Part shown: positions 29,066 to 38,445 of the stretch, in pieces
Numbering within the stretch: position 1 is the first letter of the stretch
How the letters are laid out: each line of letters starts with the position of its first letter
Assembly (NCBI RefSeq): GCF_017751145.1
Contig: NZ_CP046640.1
Location: 600,137-664,136, forward strand
Source: Iocasia fonsfrigidae
GTDB lineage: Bacteria > Bacillota > Halanaerobiia > Halanaerobiales > DTU029
DNA length: 64,000 bases
Direction of reading: 5' to 3'
The notes under the pieces: model-generated
Told to the model about the DNA's origin: nothing
Databases searched by the model: none
What the model saw: only the letters and a program-made list of their open reading frames with translations
Translations under genes and position numbers: made by a program

Positions 29066-29857
29066 TTACAGACTATATGAAACTATAATCTCAGGATCTA
29101 GAATACGGAAGGTGAAGGAAACAGTAATAAATAGTTTTACGTTTTTACTATCATGGTTCTCATAACCTACTGCATAATCCTTACCAATCGTTAATTCTAA
29201 ATCTGCATGGTCAAAAGGAATCAAAAAAGCACCATCGATAACCTTGCTAAAAATAATTTCACCATCAATAAGGTGCTCAATTCTTCTGTGTAAAGGATAA
29301 CCCTCTGTCTTGGTCTGGATTATCTTCCAGGCGTCTTTACCAACAATAAGACTATATGGTGTTTCAGCTAGGGCGTTATTTAACAATATTTTACCTTCTA
29401 AAATATTTGCTATAATCTCTGAACTATCCTGTCCTAGTTGTAGCTTGTTAACTGCCTCTGTTTTAAGACCTTTAATATTACTGCTTTCCAGACCGTTAAA
29501 AACAGTATTGTCTTCGAATTCAGCAATTTTGCTAACTGCTTCTTCCAGAGGACCCAGGTCTATGTCTTTAGCACCTCTTTCAATGTTATCAAGTTCCCAT
29601 CTATTTAACTCAAATACTACTCTTGCTTCAGTAAGGGGTTTAACCTGGTAAATACCACTATTAACCCCTTTACCATTATCTTCAATATTAGTTAATCTGC
29701 CTTCAGTAAGAACATTATAGTCCCAACCCTTAGGTCCATTTACATGGAGTACTTTTCGGGCTGAAAGCTGTGTTTTAAGTGCCTCTCTAGCCCTGTCATT
29801 TATCTCATCCCAGGCCTTATCAGTTAGTGGGGCTAATTCTTTTTTTAACATATCCAT
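29066..29857 (-). CDS. Encapsulin nanocompartment shell protein (family 1)
   Basis: It is an HK97-fold protein that self-assembles into a hollow protein shell. The 263 residues match family 1 encapsulins: the N-terminal LAPLTDKAWDEINDRA, ARKVLHVNGPKGWDY, the E-loop region near residues 50-85, the LIVGKDAWKI strand and the C-terminal ISYSL-like tail (here EIIVSYSL). GGAGGTG lies upstream of ATG. An alternative ATG is two codons later. It follows the ferritin-like cargo gene by 19 bases on the same strand, the standard arrangement for iron-storing encapsulins. Confidence 0.94.
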   Translation of the reverse strand: MDMLKKELAPLTDKAWDEINDRAREALKTQLSARKVLHVNGPKGWDYNVLTEGRLTNIEDNGKGVNSGIYQVKPLTEARVVFELNRWELDNIERGAKDIDLGPLEEAVSKIAEFEDNTVFNGLESSNIKGLKTEAVNKLQLGQDSSEIIANILEGKILLNNALAETPYSLIVGKDAWKIIQTKTEGYPLHRRIEHLIDGEIIFSKVIDGAFLIPFDHADLELTIGKDYAVGYENHDSKNVKLFITVSFTFRILDPEIIVSYSL

Positions 29858-29876
29858 TTAAAACACCTCCAGGTAT

Positions 29877-30221
29877 TTATTTTAGATTCCCTATGCCTAA
29901 ATCTATATTATCGTTAGAGTCCTGTTTTTCGCCAGCTTCTTCAACATCAACGATGGACATTTCCGTAAAAAGATAAGTCTTTAATTCCTCGTCCCAGCCC
30001 GGCATATTTCTTCTTAACCACTCAATGGCCATGACTGCGTGTTCTATTTCTTCATTTCTATTATGGGCTAATATTTTTTTGACCTCATCATCATTAGTGG
30101 CGTCAACCCTTTGGTTATACCAGTCAATTGCTTCTACTTCTTCTTTTAAACTATTAAGTACTCTGCTTATGTTTTTTGTCTCTTCGCTGAGTTTGTCTTC
30201 AGCTTCATGATATGCACTCAT
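29877..30221 (-). CDS. Encapsulated ferritin-like protein (EncFtn cargo)
   Basis: It is an iron-oxidising cargo that works inside the encapsulin shell. The 114-residue protein is all-helical, with metal-binding carboxylates in EEVEAIDWYNQR (about residues 28-38) and the EExxH motif NRNEEIEHA (residues 55-62). An acidic, flexible stretch leads to the C-terminal DLGIGNLK (107-114), which fits the cargo-loading peptide consensus of encapsulin clients. Together these show it oxidises Fe(II) for mineral storage in the shell. AAGGAGGGATC precedes ATG, and it heads the two-gene operon. Confidence 0.93.
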   Translation of the reverse strand: MSAYHEAEDKLSEETKNISRVLNSLKEEVEAIDWYNQRVDATNDDEVKKILAHNRNEEIEHAVMAIEWLRRNMPGWDEELKTYLFTEMSIVDVEEAGEKQDSNDNIDLGIGNLK

Positions 30222-30259
30222 TATCTGATCCCTCCTTATTAGTAATAATATCTATTATA

Positions 30260-30287
30260 ATTATAACATATAATATGAGAAAATCAA
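30260..30287 (-). promoter_or_regulatory. Promoter of the encapsulin operon
   Basis: On the minus strand, TTGATT (30287-30282) and TATAAT (30265-30260) are separated by 16 bases, 38 bases upstream of the cargo start. I could not see a clear Fur- or PerR-type box. Confidence 0.65.
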
Positions 30288-30416
30288 CCAAAATACTAGG
30301 TTGTTTTTTAATACACCAATAATATTTTGAGTTATTTAACTGGATTTAATTCATGAAATTGTGTTTTTTTAATCTGAAGAAAAAGATAGGTTTTGCTAGT
30401 GTATACAGTATTTTTA

Positions 30417-30443
30417 TTGACAATTAATCACAAAGATTATAAA
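30417..30443 (+). promoter_or_regulatory. Candidate promoter of lysA
   Basis: TTGACA and TATAAA are separated by 15 bases, slightly short, about 50 bases upstream of the lysA start. Confidence 0.45.
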
Positions 30444-30495
30444 ATATCTGCAGTAGGATAAAACAAAAAAAGTAGCAGAAAGAAGGTAACTTAAG

Positions 30496-31746
30496 ATGAA
30501 TTATGTCTATGCAGGTGTAACTAGCAAAGAGAATTTTTACGGCAGGAATAATCCTGTAGAGTTGATAGAAAAATACGGCAGCCCGCTATATGTCTATAAT
30601 GAAAAGATATTGAGGGATAGATGTAAGGATATGTCTGGTCTGATAGATTATCCTAATTTTATTGTAAACTATTCGGCCAAGGCAAATAGTAATCTGCACT
30701 TGTTGGAAATAATCAGGGATGAGGGATTAAATGTTGATGCCATGTCACCTGGTGAGATTTTTGTAGAGTTAAAGGCTGGGTTTTCCCCAGATCAGATACT
30801 ATATATAGGTAATAATGTCTCAGCAGATGAATTACAATATGCTCTTGATACAGGTGTAAAAATAAGTGTTGATTCAATTGCCCAGTTGGACTTGTTTGGC
30901 AGGATTAATCCCGGTGGCGAAGTTTTTGTTAGATTTAATCCAGGGGTTGGTGCTGGCCATAATCCCAAGGTTGTTACTGGTGGTAAAAAGACTAAGTTTG
31001 GTGTTCAGGCAGAGTATATAGATGACGTTAAAAGGGTTTTAGATGAACATAATCTAAGATTAATTGGTATTAACCAGCATATTGGTTCATTATTTATGGA
31101 TGGGGAACCTTATCTTGCCGGAGTCAAATCCCTATTAGCTATTGCTGAGGAATTTGATTCTATAGAGTATATTGATATAGGTGGGGGTTTTGGTATTCCT
31201 TATCATAAACATGATGGCCAGGAACGTCTTAATATTCAGGAATTGGGTGGTATGCTTAACGAGCTAATCTATAACTGGGTTGCTGATTACGGCCGTGAGA
31301 TTACAATTATGGTAGAACCAGGTAGGTATATTGCTGCAGAATGTGGTGTTTTATTAGGTAGTGTTTACTCTCTTAAAGAGAATTATGGTATTAAATATGT
31401 GGGAACTGATCTGGGCTTTAATGTTTTAAAACGCCCGATGATTTATGGTTCTCATCATGATATAGAGATCTACCGGAAAGAGGAAGTGGATTCCAGTGTC
31501 CAGGAAGAGGTTACTATTGTTGGTAACATCTGTGAGAGCGGGGACATAATTGCCAAAAAGAGGGAGTTTCCCAGGATTTTCGAAGGGGACCTACTTGGTG
31601 TTTTAGATGCCGGGGCTTATGGTTTTTCTATGGCGTCTAATTATAATAATAGATTAAGACCAGCTGAGGTATTAATTAATGAACAGGGGGATGATCTGTT
31701 GATCAGAAGAAGGGATACCCTTGAACAGCTAATAAATAATTTTTGA
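30496..31746 (+). CDS. lysA: Diaminopimelate decarboxylase
   Basis: It makes L-lysine from meso-diaminopimelate, using PLP. The PLP lysine is in NYSAKANSN near residue 55. Other motifs are KTKFGV, NQHIGS, IDIGGGFG, EPGRYI and the CESGD substrate motif near residue 342. Its 416 residues are normal. The ATG follows AGAAGGTAACTTAAG. It is a single gene divergent from the encapsulin operon and convergent with the DUF4912 gene. Confidence 0.93.
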   Translation: MNYVYAGVTSKENFYGRNNPVELIEKYGSPLYVYNEKILRDRCKDMSGLIDYPNFIVNYSAKANSNLHLLEIIRDEGLNVDAMSPGEIFVELKAGFSPDQILYIGNNVSADELQYALDTGVKISVDSIAQLDLFGRINPGGEVFVRFNPGVGAGHNPKVVTGGKKTKFGVQAEYIDDVKRVLDEHNLRLIGINQHIGSLFMDGEPYLAGVKSLLAIAEEFDSIEYIDIGGGFGIPYHKHDGQERLNIQELGGMLNELIYNWVADYGREITIMVEPGRYIAAECGVLLGSVYSLKENYGIKYVGTDLGFNVLKRPMIYGSHHDIEIYRKEEVDSSVQEEVTIVGNICESGDIIAKKREFPRIFEGDLLGVLDAGAYGFSMASNYNNRLRPAEVLINEQGDDLLIRRRDTLEQLINNF

Positions 31747-31751
31747 GATGC

Positions 31752-31782
31752 AAAGGGCTGCTTATAATTTTAGCAGCCCTTT
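31752..31782. terminator. Bidirectional terminator between lysA and the DUF4912 gene
   Basis: AAAGGGCTGCT and AGCAGCCCTTT form a perfect 11-bp stem, with T-rich flanks on both strands, between convergent genes. Confidence 0.85.
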
Positions 31783-31784
31783 AT

Positions 31785-32489
31785 TTATTTAGTCTTAACA
31801 AGTGAATAGGAATCAGCTTCCAGTTCTGCCTCCATCTTTCTAGCTTCAATTTCCTTTATAAGGGAGATTGAGCCCATGTCTATTCTATAACTATATTTAG
31901 ACAATTCTTCAATAGTCATCCACTGTTCGTCAACAATAGCTGAGGGCTGGTTAAGGGGTGTGGTAATTTCATTTGACTGGATCAGGGGATAAAAAACCCC
32001 ATTTTTTTTAAAACCTATCAGGATATAATAGTTATTAGCCGGTTCTGCCTGTAAATACCAGTCTCTAGCTTGGTGGTTAATTCTGATATCATGACTGTTG
32101 TTTTTTTTGGTATTAACAAGACGTAAAAATGCTTCATTTTGATAGAAGTCAGGGTTTTTTATTTCCCAGTAGGCAAATAAAAAACCAGGATCCCTTGCAA
32201 AAAGCCGGATATAGTTTTTGTTATAGTATTCCCTTAAAGGGTATTCTTCCCTGGGAAACTCTTTCAGAACACTCTCTTCTATCTTTTTTTCTTCTTTTAT
32301 CTTTGTTTTTGTTTCTTGATACATATTACTATTATCAACTCCTATCTCTTCTCCCGTTTCGTAATCAGTGTTTTTTAAAGAAAGGTGGAAATCCCTGGCT
32401 TTTTGATCCCTTTTTAAGGAAAGATAATATAAGACCAAAAAAGCTATAATAGCTAATAAAATAACCAGGATATTTAAGAAGACGTTCAC
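31785..32489 (-). CDS. Membrane-anchored DUF4912 protein
   Basis: An N-terminal membrane segment (residues about 5-24) is followed by a polar linker and a DUF4912 domain at about 80-215, recognised by YIRLFARDPGFLFAYWEI. This domain is common in Firmicutes and cyanobacteria next to glucan-branching enzymes, and its function is unknown. The GTG start follows AAGGAGGG. It lies one base after the GH57 gene, its ribosome site falling within the end of that gene, so the two are translationally linked. I infer a role in glycogen or polysaccharide handling from position only. Confidence 0.78.
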   Translation of the reverse strand: MNVFLNILVILLAIIAFLVLYYLSLKRDQKARDFHLSLKNTDYETGEEIGVDNSNMYQETKTKIKEEKKIEESVLKEFPREEYPLREYYNKNYIRLFARDPGFLFAYWEIKNPDFYQNEAFLRLVNTKKNNSHDIRINHQARDWYLQAEPANNYYILIGFKKNGVFYPLIQSNEITTPLNQPSAIVDEQWMTIEELSKYSYRIDMGSISLIKEIEARKMEAELEADSYSLVKTK

Positions 32490-32490
32490 T

Positions 32491-34104
32491 TTATCCCTCC
32501 TTTCTTAATTGAACTTTACTCCTGGGTTGGTACATCTTGAAATCAATAGCCGGGAAGATATTGTCTTCCTTTTCTAATTCAGTAAGTTTTGTTAAATCAA
32601 TATTGTTCCTTTCTATTCCTTCTACTAGTTGAGAAAAGTTATGAAGGTGTTTTTTGGTTCTCAAAATGGCATAGTCAACCATCGTATCTGCTTTCATAAT
32701 AAAGGCCCAGTCACTACTCTGTGCTAATAATAATTCCCGAACCAGCTGGTTGAGGGCCCTGTAGCGCTTGTCTTTTTGGTCATTTAAATAAGCAAAGCAG
32801 TCAGCTAATTCGATAAGTTTTAACTCAGCTTGGTGTAGGTGGCGGTAAATCCAGTCATTAGTGCCGTTGAGCCAGACTTCATGGTAGCCTTTATAACCCC
32901 AACTTGACTCAGTAGGCATAGCTATCTGGTTTTTAGGATAATGGTCAAGGTAACTAGATAAGCTTATTGTTTCTATCTCATCCTGATCATAGTGAAGTTT
33001 CTTAAAGAGAAATTCTAACCATTGTGGGCCTTCAAACCACCAGTGTCCGAATAACTCTGCATCATATGGTGAGACAATAATTGCCTTGCGGTCAAGTATT
33101 TGAGTAAGGTAATTAATTTGCTGCTGTCTATTAAACATAAAGTTGCCTGCATGTTCAGCTGCTTTATCACGGGCTGCAATAGGGTCATATACTTCTTTCC
33201 AATTATTTTTACTGGTTATTTTATAGTATTTAAAACCGATGTGTTTCCTTATTCCAGAGGGTAGGTATTCCTTGATATAATCATAATCCAGGTCATAGCC
33301 AATATCCCGATAAAATTCTCGATAATTATAATCCCCTGGGTATCCCTCATTAGCACTCCAGACCTGTTTTGATGACTCTATATCTCTACCAAAGGCAGCT
33401 ACACCTGCTGGTGTGTAAATAGGAGCATATAAACCATATCTGGGTCTTGGGGCTGCATGGAGTATCCCGTGACTTGAACTGATAAAATACCTTAGATCGT
33501 TTTCAGCCAGAATCTGATCTAAACCAGGTTTGAAGGCACATTCAGGCAGCCAGATACCATTTGGTCTTTTACCAAAAAACTGTTGATAGGTCTCTATTCC
33601 TGTTTTTATCTGGGCATTTCTGGCCTCATCTGTTAATAATAATGGTAGATAAGCATGGGTGGCAGCAGAGGTAATAATCTCAATATTACCCCTTTCCTGA
33701 AACTCTTTAAAGGCAGCTAAGATATTATTATGGTATTTTTCATGAAAAAAATAATATACTTCCTTATATAAATAGTTGTACATTTCAGCCAGCCGGTATA
33801 ATTCAGGCTGGTCTTTTGTTCTCTGTAATTCTTTTTCACTTAATTCAATGAGTTTTAATACGTGTTTATGATACCTTTCCTGAAGGAGTTCGTCTCCTAA
33901 CATACTTGCCAGGGAAGGTGAGATATTAATTGTGTATTGAAAATTAACCCCTTCTTTTACTAGTCTATTCATTATTATTATTAAAGGAATATATGTTTCA
34001 GTTATTGCCTCATACAGCCAGTCTTCTGCTAATTCACCCTCTTTATTATGTCTTACGTAAGGCAAATGGGCATGGAGTACAAATGCTAAAAACCCTTTTG
34101 TCAT
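32491..34104 (-). CDS. 1,4-alpha-glucan branching enzyme, glycoside hydrolase family 57
   Basis: It introduces alpha-1,6 branches in glycogen-like glucans. The GH57 signatures are FVLHAHLPYVRH at the N-terminus, WLPECAF near residue 190 with the likely nucleophile Glu, and IIVSPYDAELFGHWWFEGP near residue 330 with the acid/base Asp. Its 537 residues fit the branching-enzyme subgroup (for example Thermotoga and Thermus). AGGAGG precedes the ATG. It is divergent from the GT4 synthase gene, together forming a glucan-synthesis locus. Confidence 0.88.
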   Translation of the reverse strand: MTKGFLAFVLHAHLPYVRHNKEGELAEDWLYEAITETYIPLIIIMNRLVKEGVNFQYTINISPSLASMLGDELLQERYHKHVLKLIELSEKELQRTKDQPELYRLAEMYNYLYKEVYYFFHEKYHNNILAAFKEFQERGNIEIITSAATHAYLPLLLTDEARNAQIKTGIETYQQFFGKRPNGIWLPECAFKPGLDQILAENDLRYFISSSHGILHAAPRPRYGLYAPIYTPAGVAAFGRDIESSKQVWSANEGYPGDYNYREFYRDIGYDLDYDYIKEYLPSGIRKHIGFKYYKITSKNNWKEVYDPIAARDKAAEHAGNFMFNRQQQINYLTQILDRKAIIVSPYDAELFGHWWFEGPQWLEFLFKKLHYDQDEIETISLSSYLDHYPKNQIAMPTESSWGYKGYHEVWLNGTNDWIYRHLHQAELKLIELADCFAYLNDQKDKRYRALNQLVRELLLAQSSDWAFIMKADTMVDYAILRTKKHLHNFSQLVEGIERNNIDLTKLTELEKEDNIFPAIDFKMYQPRSKVQLRKEG

Positions 34105-34278
34105 TTTTTTTCCTCCTATTTATTTTTTTATACCCTGTTATTATAGCCGAATAATTTATTGTTATTCCTTATTTAATATGTTAATTATTCTTGATATTTA
34201 TTCATCTCTGTCATGTATAAAATATTTATTTTTGCTAAATATTAAAATAAAGATAATTAAAAAATGGGAGGTAAGAAG

Positions 34279-35559
34279 ATGAAGATTTTGATGTTTTCCT
34301 GGGAATATCCACCCTTAAGCCATGGTGGTTTAGCTCGTCATGTACAGGACTTAAGTGAAGCCTTGGTTAAGCAGGGACATAAAATTTATGTAATTACACA
34401 GGGTAATGCTAAGATGTCTGAAGATGACATAGTTAATGGAGTCAGGGTAATTAGAACAACTCCGGTCACTATATCGGGGAATAATTTTGTTGACAATATA
34501 CTACACCTTAACTTTCAAATGACAGAAAAGACTATTGAGCTTATGGAGCAAATAGGTGATATAGACTTGATTCACGGACATGATTGGTTAGTTTTCTGGG
34601 TTTCTAAGGTATTTAAACATTCTTTAAGAAAACCACTACTTTATACTATTCATGCTACAGAATTTGGTAGGAATCAAGGTATCTATAATAATATGCAGCG
34701 TTACATAAATGATCTTGAATGGTATGCCTGTTTTGAGGCCTGGAAGGTAGTTGTTTGTAGTAGGTATATGGCAAATGAGGCAAAAAATCTTTTTCAACTG
34801 CCTGATGATAAAGTTGCTACTATTGCTAATGGCGTTAATGAAGAAAATTATCTGTTAGATAGAAACCAAAGCTTTGATGTTGATGATTTTAAAAACACTT
34901 ATGCCAGTCTAAATGAAAATATTGTGTTTTATGTCGGTAGGATTGTGAGAGAGAAAGGAATTCAGGTATTACTCCAGTCGGTTCCAGAGATTTTAAGTGT
35001 AGAACCTAGTACAAAATTTGTAATTGCTGGTAAAGGACCACATCTTGATAACCTTAAGGCACAGGCCGATTATCTTGGGATTGCCGATAGGATCTATTTT
35101 ACAGGTTTTATTAGTGATGAAGAGAGAAATAAGCTGTATCAGATAGCAGATGTAGCTGTTTTCCCCAGTATTTATGAGCCATTTGGAATTGTAGCATTAG
35201 AAGCAATGGTTACTAAAACACCGGTAGTTGTCAGTAATGTTGGTGGTATGGCAGAATTCGTTGAAGATGATAAAAATGGATTAATGGTAAATCCCAATAA
35301 CCCACATCAACTGGCTGGAGCTATTCTGGAATTAATAAGAAATAAGGAAAAAAGCAAGGAAATTGCTGCCAGGGGCTACAGGATGGTTAAAGAAGAATAC
35401 ACCTGGGAAGAGATTGCCAGTAAGACTGCTGCTCTATATGAAGATGTAAATTTTGACTACCTTAAGAGTGATTGGAATAAAAAACATACTAAAGGCAATA
35501 TGAATAATAATGAAGAGTCATTGCTTTATAGATATACTTCACAAAGAAAATATAGCTAA
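34279..35559 (+). CDS. GT4-family glycosyltransferase (glycogen/glucan synthase-like)
   Basis: A GT-B enzyme transferring a sugar from a nucleotide sugar. The N-terminal domain begins [20 protein letters not shown], with the glycine loop for the acceptor. The C-terminal domain has [20 protein letters not shown] and the donor-binding [15 protein letters not shown] motif near residue 305. About 426 residues. I chose ATG 34279 because GGGAGGT lies just before it. An ATG 15 bases upstream overlaps that site. Next to branching enzyme and an NDP-sugar pyrophosphorylase, it probably builds a glucan (inference). Confidence 0.82.
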   Translation: MKILMFSWEYPPLSHGGLARHVQDLSEALVKQGHKIYVITQGNAKMSEDDIVNGVRVIRTTPVTISGNNFVDNILHLNFQMTEKTIELMEQIGDIDLIHGHDWLVFWVSKVFKHSLRKPLLYTIHATEFGRNQGIYNNMQRYINDLEWYACFEAWKVVVCSRYMANEAKNLFQLPDDKVATIANGVNEENYLLDRNQSFDVDDFKNTYASLNENIVFYVGRIVREKGIQVLLQSVPEILSVEPSTKFVIAGKGPHLDNLKAQADYLGIADRIYFTGFISDEERNKLYQIADVAVFPSIYEPFGIVALEAMVTKTPVVVSNVGGMAEFVEDDKNGLMVNPNNPHQLAGAILELIRNKEKSKEIAARGYRMVKEEYTWEEIASKTAALYEDVNFDYLKSDWNKKHTKGNMNNNEESLLYRYTSQRKYS

Positions 35560-35570
35560 GGGGGCAAAAT

Positions 35571-38039
35571 ATGAAAGCGGTTATTATGGCCGGGGGTCAG
35601 GGTAGTCGGCTGCGTCCTCTAACCTGTGATCTACCTAAACCCATGGTTCCTATTGTTAATTATCCAGTAATGGAGTATATTATTAATCTACTGAAAAAAC
35701 ATGGTGTTACTGAGATAGCAGTTACTTCATATTATATGACAAAGTATATTAAAGATTATTTTCAAAATGGAGAAAAATGGGGTGTAAAGCTAAAGTATTT
35801 TGTGGAAGAAGAACCACTGGGTACTGCAGGAAGTGTTCATAATGCAGTTGATTTTCTCGATGAAACCTTTATTGTTATTAGTGGTGATGCAGTGACAGAT
35901 TTTGACTTGAGCGAGGCAGTAACTTTTCACCAGCAAAAGGAAGCAGATGCTACCCTGGTACTGGCCAGAGAAGATATACCACTAGACTATGGTGTGGTAA
36001 TGACTGATGATGGGGGAGAGATAATACGTTTTCTGGAAAAACCTAACTGGGGACGGGTTTTTAGTGATACGATAAATACAGGGATATATATACTTGAACC
36101 TTCTATCTTTGAGTTGTATCAGAAAAATAAAAAATATGACTTTAGTAAAGACCTCTTTCCATTAATGCTGAGAAAAGGAAAAAGATTATTTGGTGCTGCC
36201 CTTGAGGGATACTGGAATGATATTGGTAGTCTTGATGAATATCATCAAACTCAGTTTGATCTCCTATCTGGAGATATTAAACTTCCCTTAAATGCCTGTG
36301 GGGTAATGGATGGGGATATTTATGTTGAAGATAAAGTTGAGATTGATGATACAGCTGAGCTGACAGGGCCTCTTTACATTGGGAAGGGTTCAGTTATTGG
36401 TCAGGGGGTAAAATTGAATAATTGTGTGATCGGCCGTAACTGTCGTATAGAGTCACATTCTTCCCTTAAGAAAAGTGTTCTATGGGATAATATTATTATA
36501 TCACCTAATGTAGAATTAAGGGGGACAATTCTTGCTAATAATGTACAGGTTAAAAATAAAGCCGCTATTTTTGATAAAACAGCAGTAGGCAAAAGGACTG
36601 TTATTGGAAGAGAAAGTCGTGTTAAGCCTGGGGTTAAGATCTGGCCTGAAAAAGAGATTGCTGAGCAGACAGAGGTAGACAGTAGTATTGTCTGGCCAAC
36701 CCGCTGGTCAAAAAATATATTTAGTAATAAGGGTATTGTAGGATTAAGCAATATTGATATTACCCCTGAATTTACTGCCAGTATTGCAGTTGCTTATGGT
36801 TCGACTTTAAATAAGGGTGATGAAGTTGTGGTTAGTTCTGATAGCTATAGTCTCAGTAATGCCTTGAAGAGATCTCTTATTGGCGGGCTACAGGCCGCTG
36901 GAGTTGATGTAATTGATATTGATGACAGTACAACTTCTATCACCCGTTTTGCTGTTGTAAACCTGAAGGCCAGCGGGGGTATACATATCAGGGCAAGTTA
37001 CAAGGAATCAGATAAAACAGTGCTTGAGTTTTTAAATCAACAGGGGGTCAATATCCCTGTGAATGGGCAGAAAGGTATTGAGAAGAAATTCTTCAGCAGG
37101 GATTATAACCGTGTATCAATTCAAGAAATAGGTGATTATGCCTATGCACCTGAAATGCAGAAGAATTACCTTGACAGTCTTTTGGCAAATATAAATAGAG
37201 AGGGAATAAAGAGGAATTACTTTAGTGTGGTAGTGGACTATGAATATGATAGTCTTGGTAATATATTACCCCTCTTTTTAAAGAGATTGAACTGCCAGCT
37301 GCTTTCAACCAGAAATTTTTCACCTGAACACAATACTCCTTTAAGTATTGATAAGAGGTTAACAGCTAGTGCTAGAGTGGCCAGGATTATGCAAGATAAT
37401 GATTCTGATCTGGGTATTATAACAGACCATAATGGTGAAGAACTATATGTTGTCAATAAAGAGGCTAAGGTTTTGAGTAAGGCCCAGTACCAGGTATTAC
37501 TTTCATATATTCTATTTGAAAAAGGGTATAAGTATCTGCCACTTCCAGTAAATGCCCCACAGGTTATTGAATCTATGGCTGAAGAATATGGGGCTGAGGT
37601 TGAATATACTGAAATAAATCCGCAGGTAGCTATGGAGAAGTACTATAGTAATCTAAGGGGTGAGCATGGTGATATAGAATATTACCCCTTTGCTGATATG
37701 ATTGCTGGTCTAGCTCTTATTTTAGAAAAAATGGCTGTTGATAATATTAGTATTGATCAGCTTCTAAATAGACTCCCTGAGTTTTACTTGAATAATGCGG
37801 AAATAGCCTGTCAATGGGAATATAAGGGTAAAGTAATGAGAAGGTTAAGTGCTGAGGCAGATGATGATGCTGAAATGGTCGACGGTATTAAATTTCAACA
37901 CCCTCATGGTTGGGCTCTGGTTGTTCCAGATAGTGAAAGGCCTGTCTTTCACGTTTATGCTGAAGGGCAGGATTTAGAGGCGGCTGAGAGTTTAACAGGG
38001 TTTTATCTTGATAAGGTTAAGGAGATATTAGGGGAATAA
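35571..38039 (+). CDS. Nucleotidyltransferase, hexapeptide and phosphohexomutase-like fusion protein
   Basis: Three parts are seen in one 822-residue chain. Residues 1-230 are a sugar-1-phosphate nucleotidyltransferase ([18 protein letters not shown], and [12 protein letters not shown]). Residues about 245-375 contain left-handed beta-helix hexapeptide repeats. Residues about 380-815 resemble phosphomannomutase/phosphoglucomutase. In that last part the catalytic loop that normally reads TASHNP is [13 protein letters not shown] (about 467-480), so the phosphoserine motif is missing. It probably makes a nucleotide sugar (GDP-mannose or ADP/UDP-glucose). The mutase part may be regulatory. It starts 11 bases after the GT4 gene. 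Confidence 0.85.
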   Translation: MKAVIMAGGQGSRLRPLTCDLPKPMVPIVNYPVMEYIINLLKKHGVTEIAVTSYYMTKYIKDYFQNGEKWGVKLKYFVEEEPLGTAGSVHNAVDFLDETFIVISGDAVTDFDLSEAVTFHQQKEADATLVLAREDIPLDYGVVMTDDGGEIIRFLEKPNWGRVFSDTINTGIYILEPSIFELYQKNKKYDFSKDLFPLMLRKGKRLFGAALEGYWNDIGSLDEYHQTQFDLLSGDIKLPLNACGVMDGDIYVEDKVEIDDTAELTGPLYIGKGSVIGQGVKLNNCVIGRNCRIESHSSLKKSVLWDNIIISPNVELRGTILANNVQVKNKAAIFDKTAVGKRTVIGRESRVKPGVKIWPEKEIAEQTEVDSSIVWPTRWSKNIFSNKGIVGLSNIDITPEFTASIAVAYGSTLNKGDEVVVSSDSYSLSNALKRSLIGGLQAAGVDVIDIDDSTTSITRFAVVNLKASGGIHIRASYKESDKTVLEFLNQQGVNIPVNGQKGIEKKFFSRDYNRVSIQEIGDYAYAPEMQKNYLDSLLANINREGIKRNYFSVVVDYEYDSLGNILPLFLKRLNCQLLSTRNFSPEHNTPLSIDKRLTASARVARIMQDNDSDLGIITDHNGEELYVVNKEAKVLSKAQYQVLLSYILFEKGYKYLPLPVNAPQVIESMAEEYGAEVEYTEINPQVAMEKYYSNLRGEHGDIEYYPFADMIAGLALILEKMAVDNISIDQLLNRLPEFYLNNAEIACQWEYKGKVMRRLSAEADDDAEMVDGIKFQHPHGWALVVPDSERPVFHVYAEGQDLEAAESLTGFYLDKVKEILGE

Positions 38040-38071
38040 CTCACTCAAATTTAATAGAAATATATATTATT

Positions 38072-38110
38072 AACCTGGTGGATTAAGTCTGCCAGGTTTA
38101 GTTTTTTATT
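38072..38110 (+). terminator. Terminator of the glucan-synthesis genes
   Basis: AACCTGG pairs with CCAGGTT, followed by TAGTTTTTTATT, 32 bases after the stop. Confidence 0.75.
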
Positions 38111-38134
38111 ATCAAAGTTGTATAATTCTAAAGA

Positions 38135-38263
38135 CCGACAAATATATTTGTTTCCCTTGTCGTGCGCTGCGGTGTCCTACCTACGCTTACTGTCGAGAAA
38201 TTCTCCTTCGGCGTCCTGCCTGCGGATAATTTATAGAGTCGTCCAACAAATATATTTGTCTGG
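38135..38263. repeat. Inverted-repeat element, copy 1 (MITE-like, ~129 bp)
   Basis: A non-coding element bounded by perfect 16-bp inverted repeats (38137-38152 and 38245-38260). Its interior is GC-richer than the neighbours and is shared with 58945-59132 (runs such as GCTGCGGTGTCCTACCT and TTACTGTCGAGAAATT). No transposase is present. A short spurious reading frame on the minus strand crosses it. The rest of the 38040-38445 gap holds only the terminator and AT-rich DNA. Confidence 0.85.
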
Positions 38264-38445
38264 TTAATAGTTTGCTGATTAACTATGGGTAATAAATAGT
38301 TTGAGTTAAGAAAGTTGATGTTTTGAGTAAGTCTGGGTGGCGAAGCCATTTTGTTTACACTTGAATTTATGGGGAAATAGATATAAAATTAGAATTAGAT
38401 GTATTAGGGATGCTGTAATTTTAGTTATATGGGGTGTGATTTATT

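Noticed and set aside
29066-29857. Encapsulin gene as a prophage capsid gene
   Set aside because: The linked cargo with a loading peptide and the absence of phage terminase, portal or protease genes make a phage capsid unlikely.
38135-38263. Possible CRISPR-like or riboswitch element in the repeated segment
   Set aside because: Only one inverted-repeat unit is present, without spaced direct repeats. The second copy lies 20 kb away before an unrelated gene, which argues against a gene-specific riboswitch.
38128-38349. Minus-strand frame of 73 codons with repeated Thr-rich peptides
   Set aside because: Its repeat comes from the terminal inverted repeats of the non-coding element at 38135-38263. 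It has no ribosome site.
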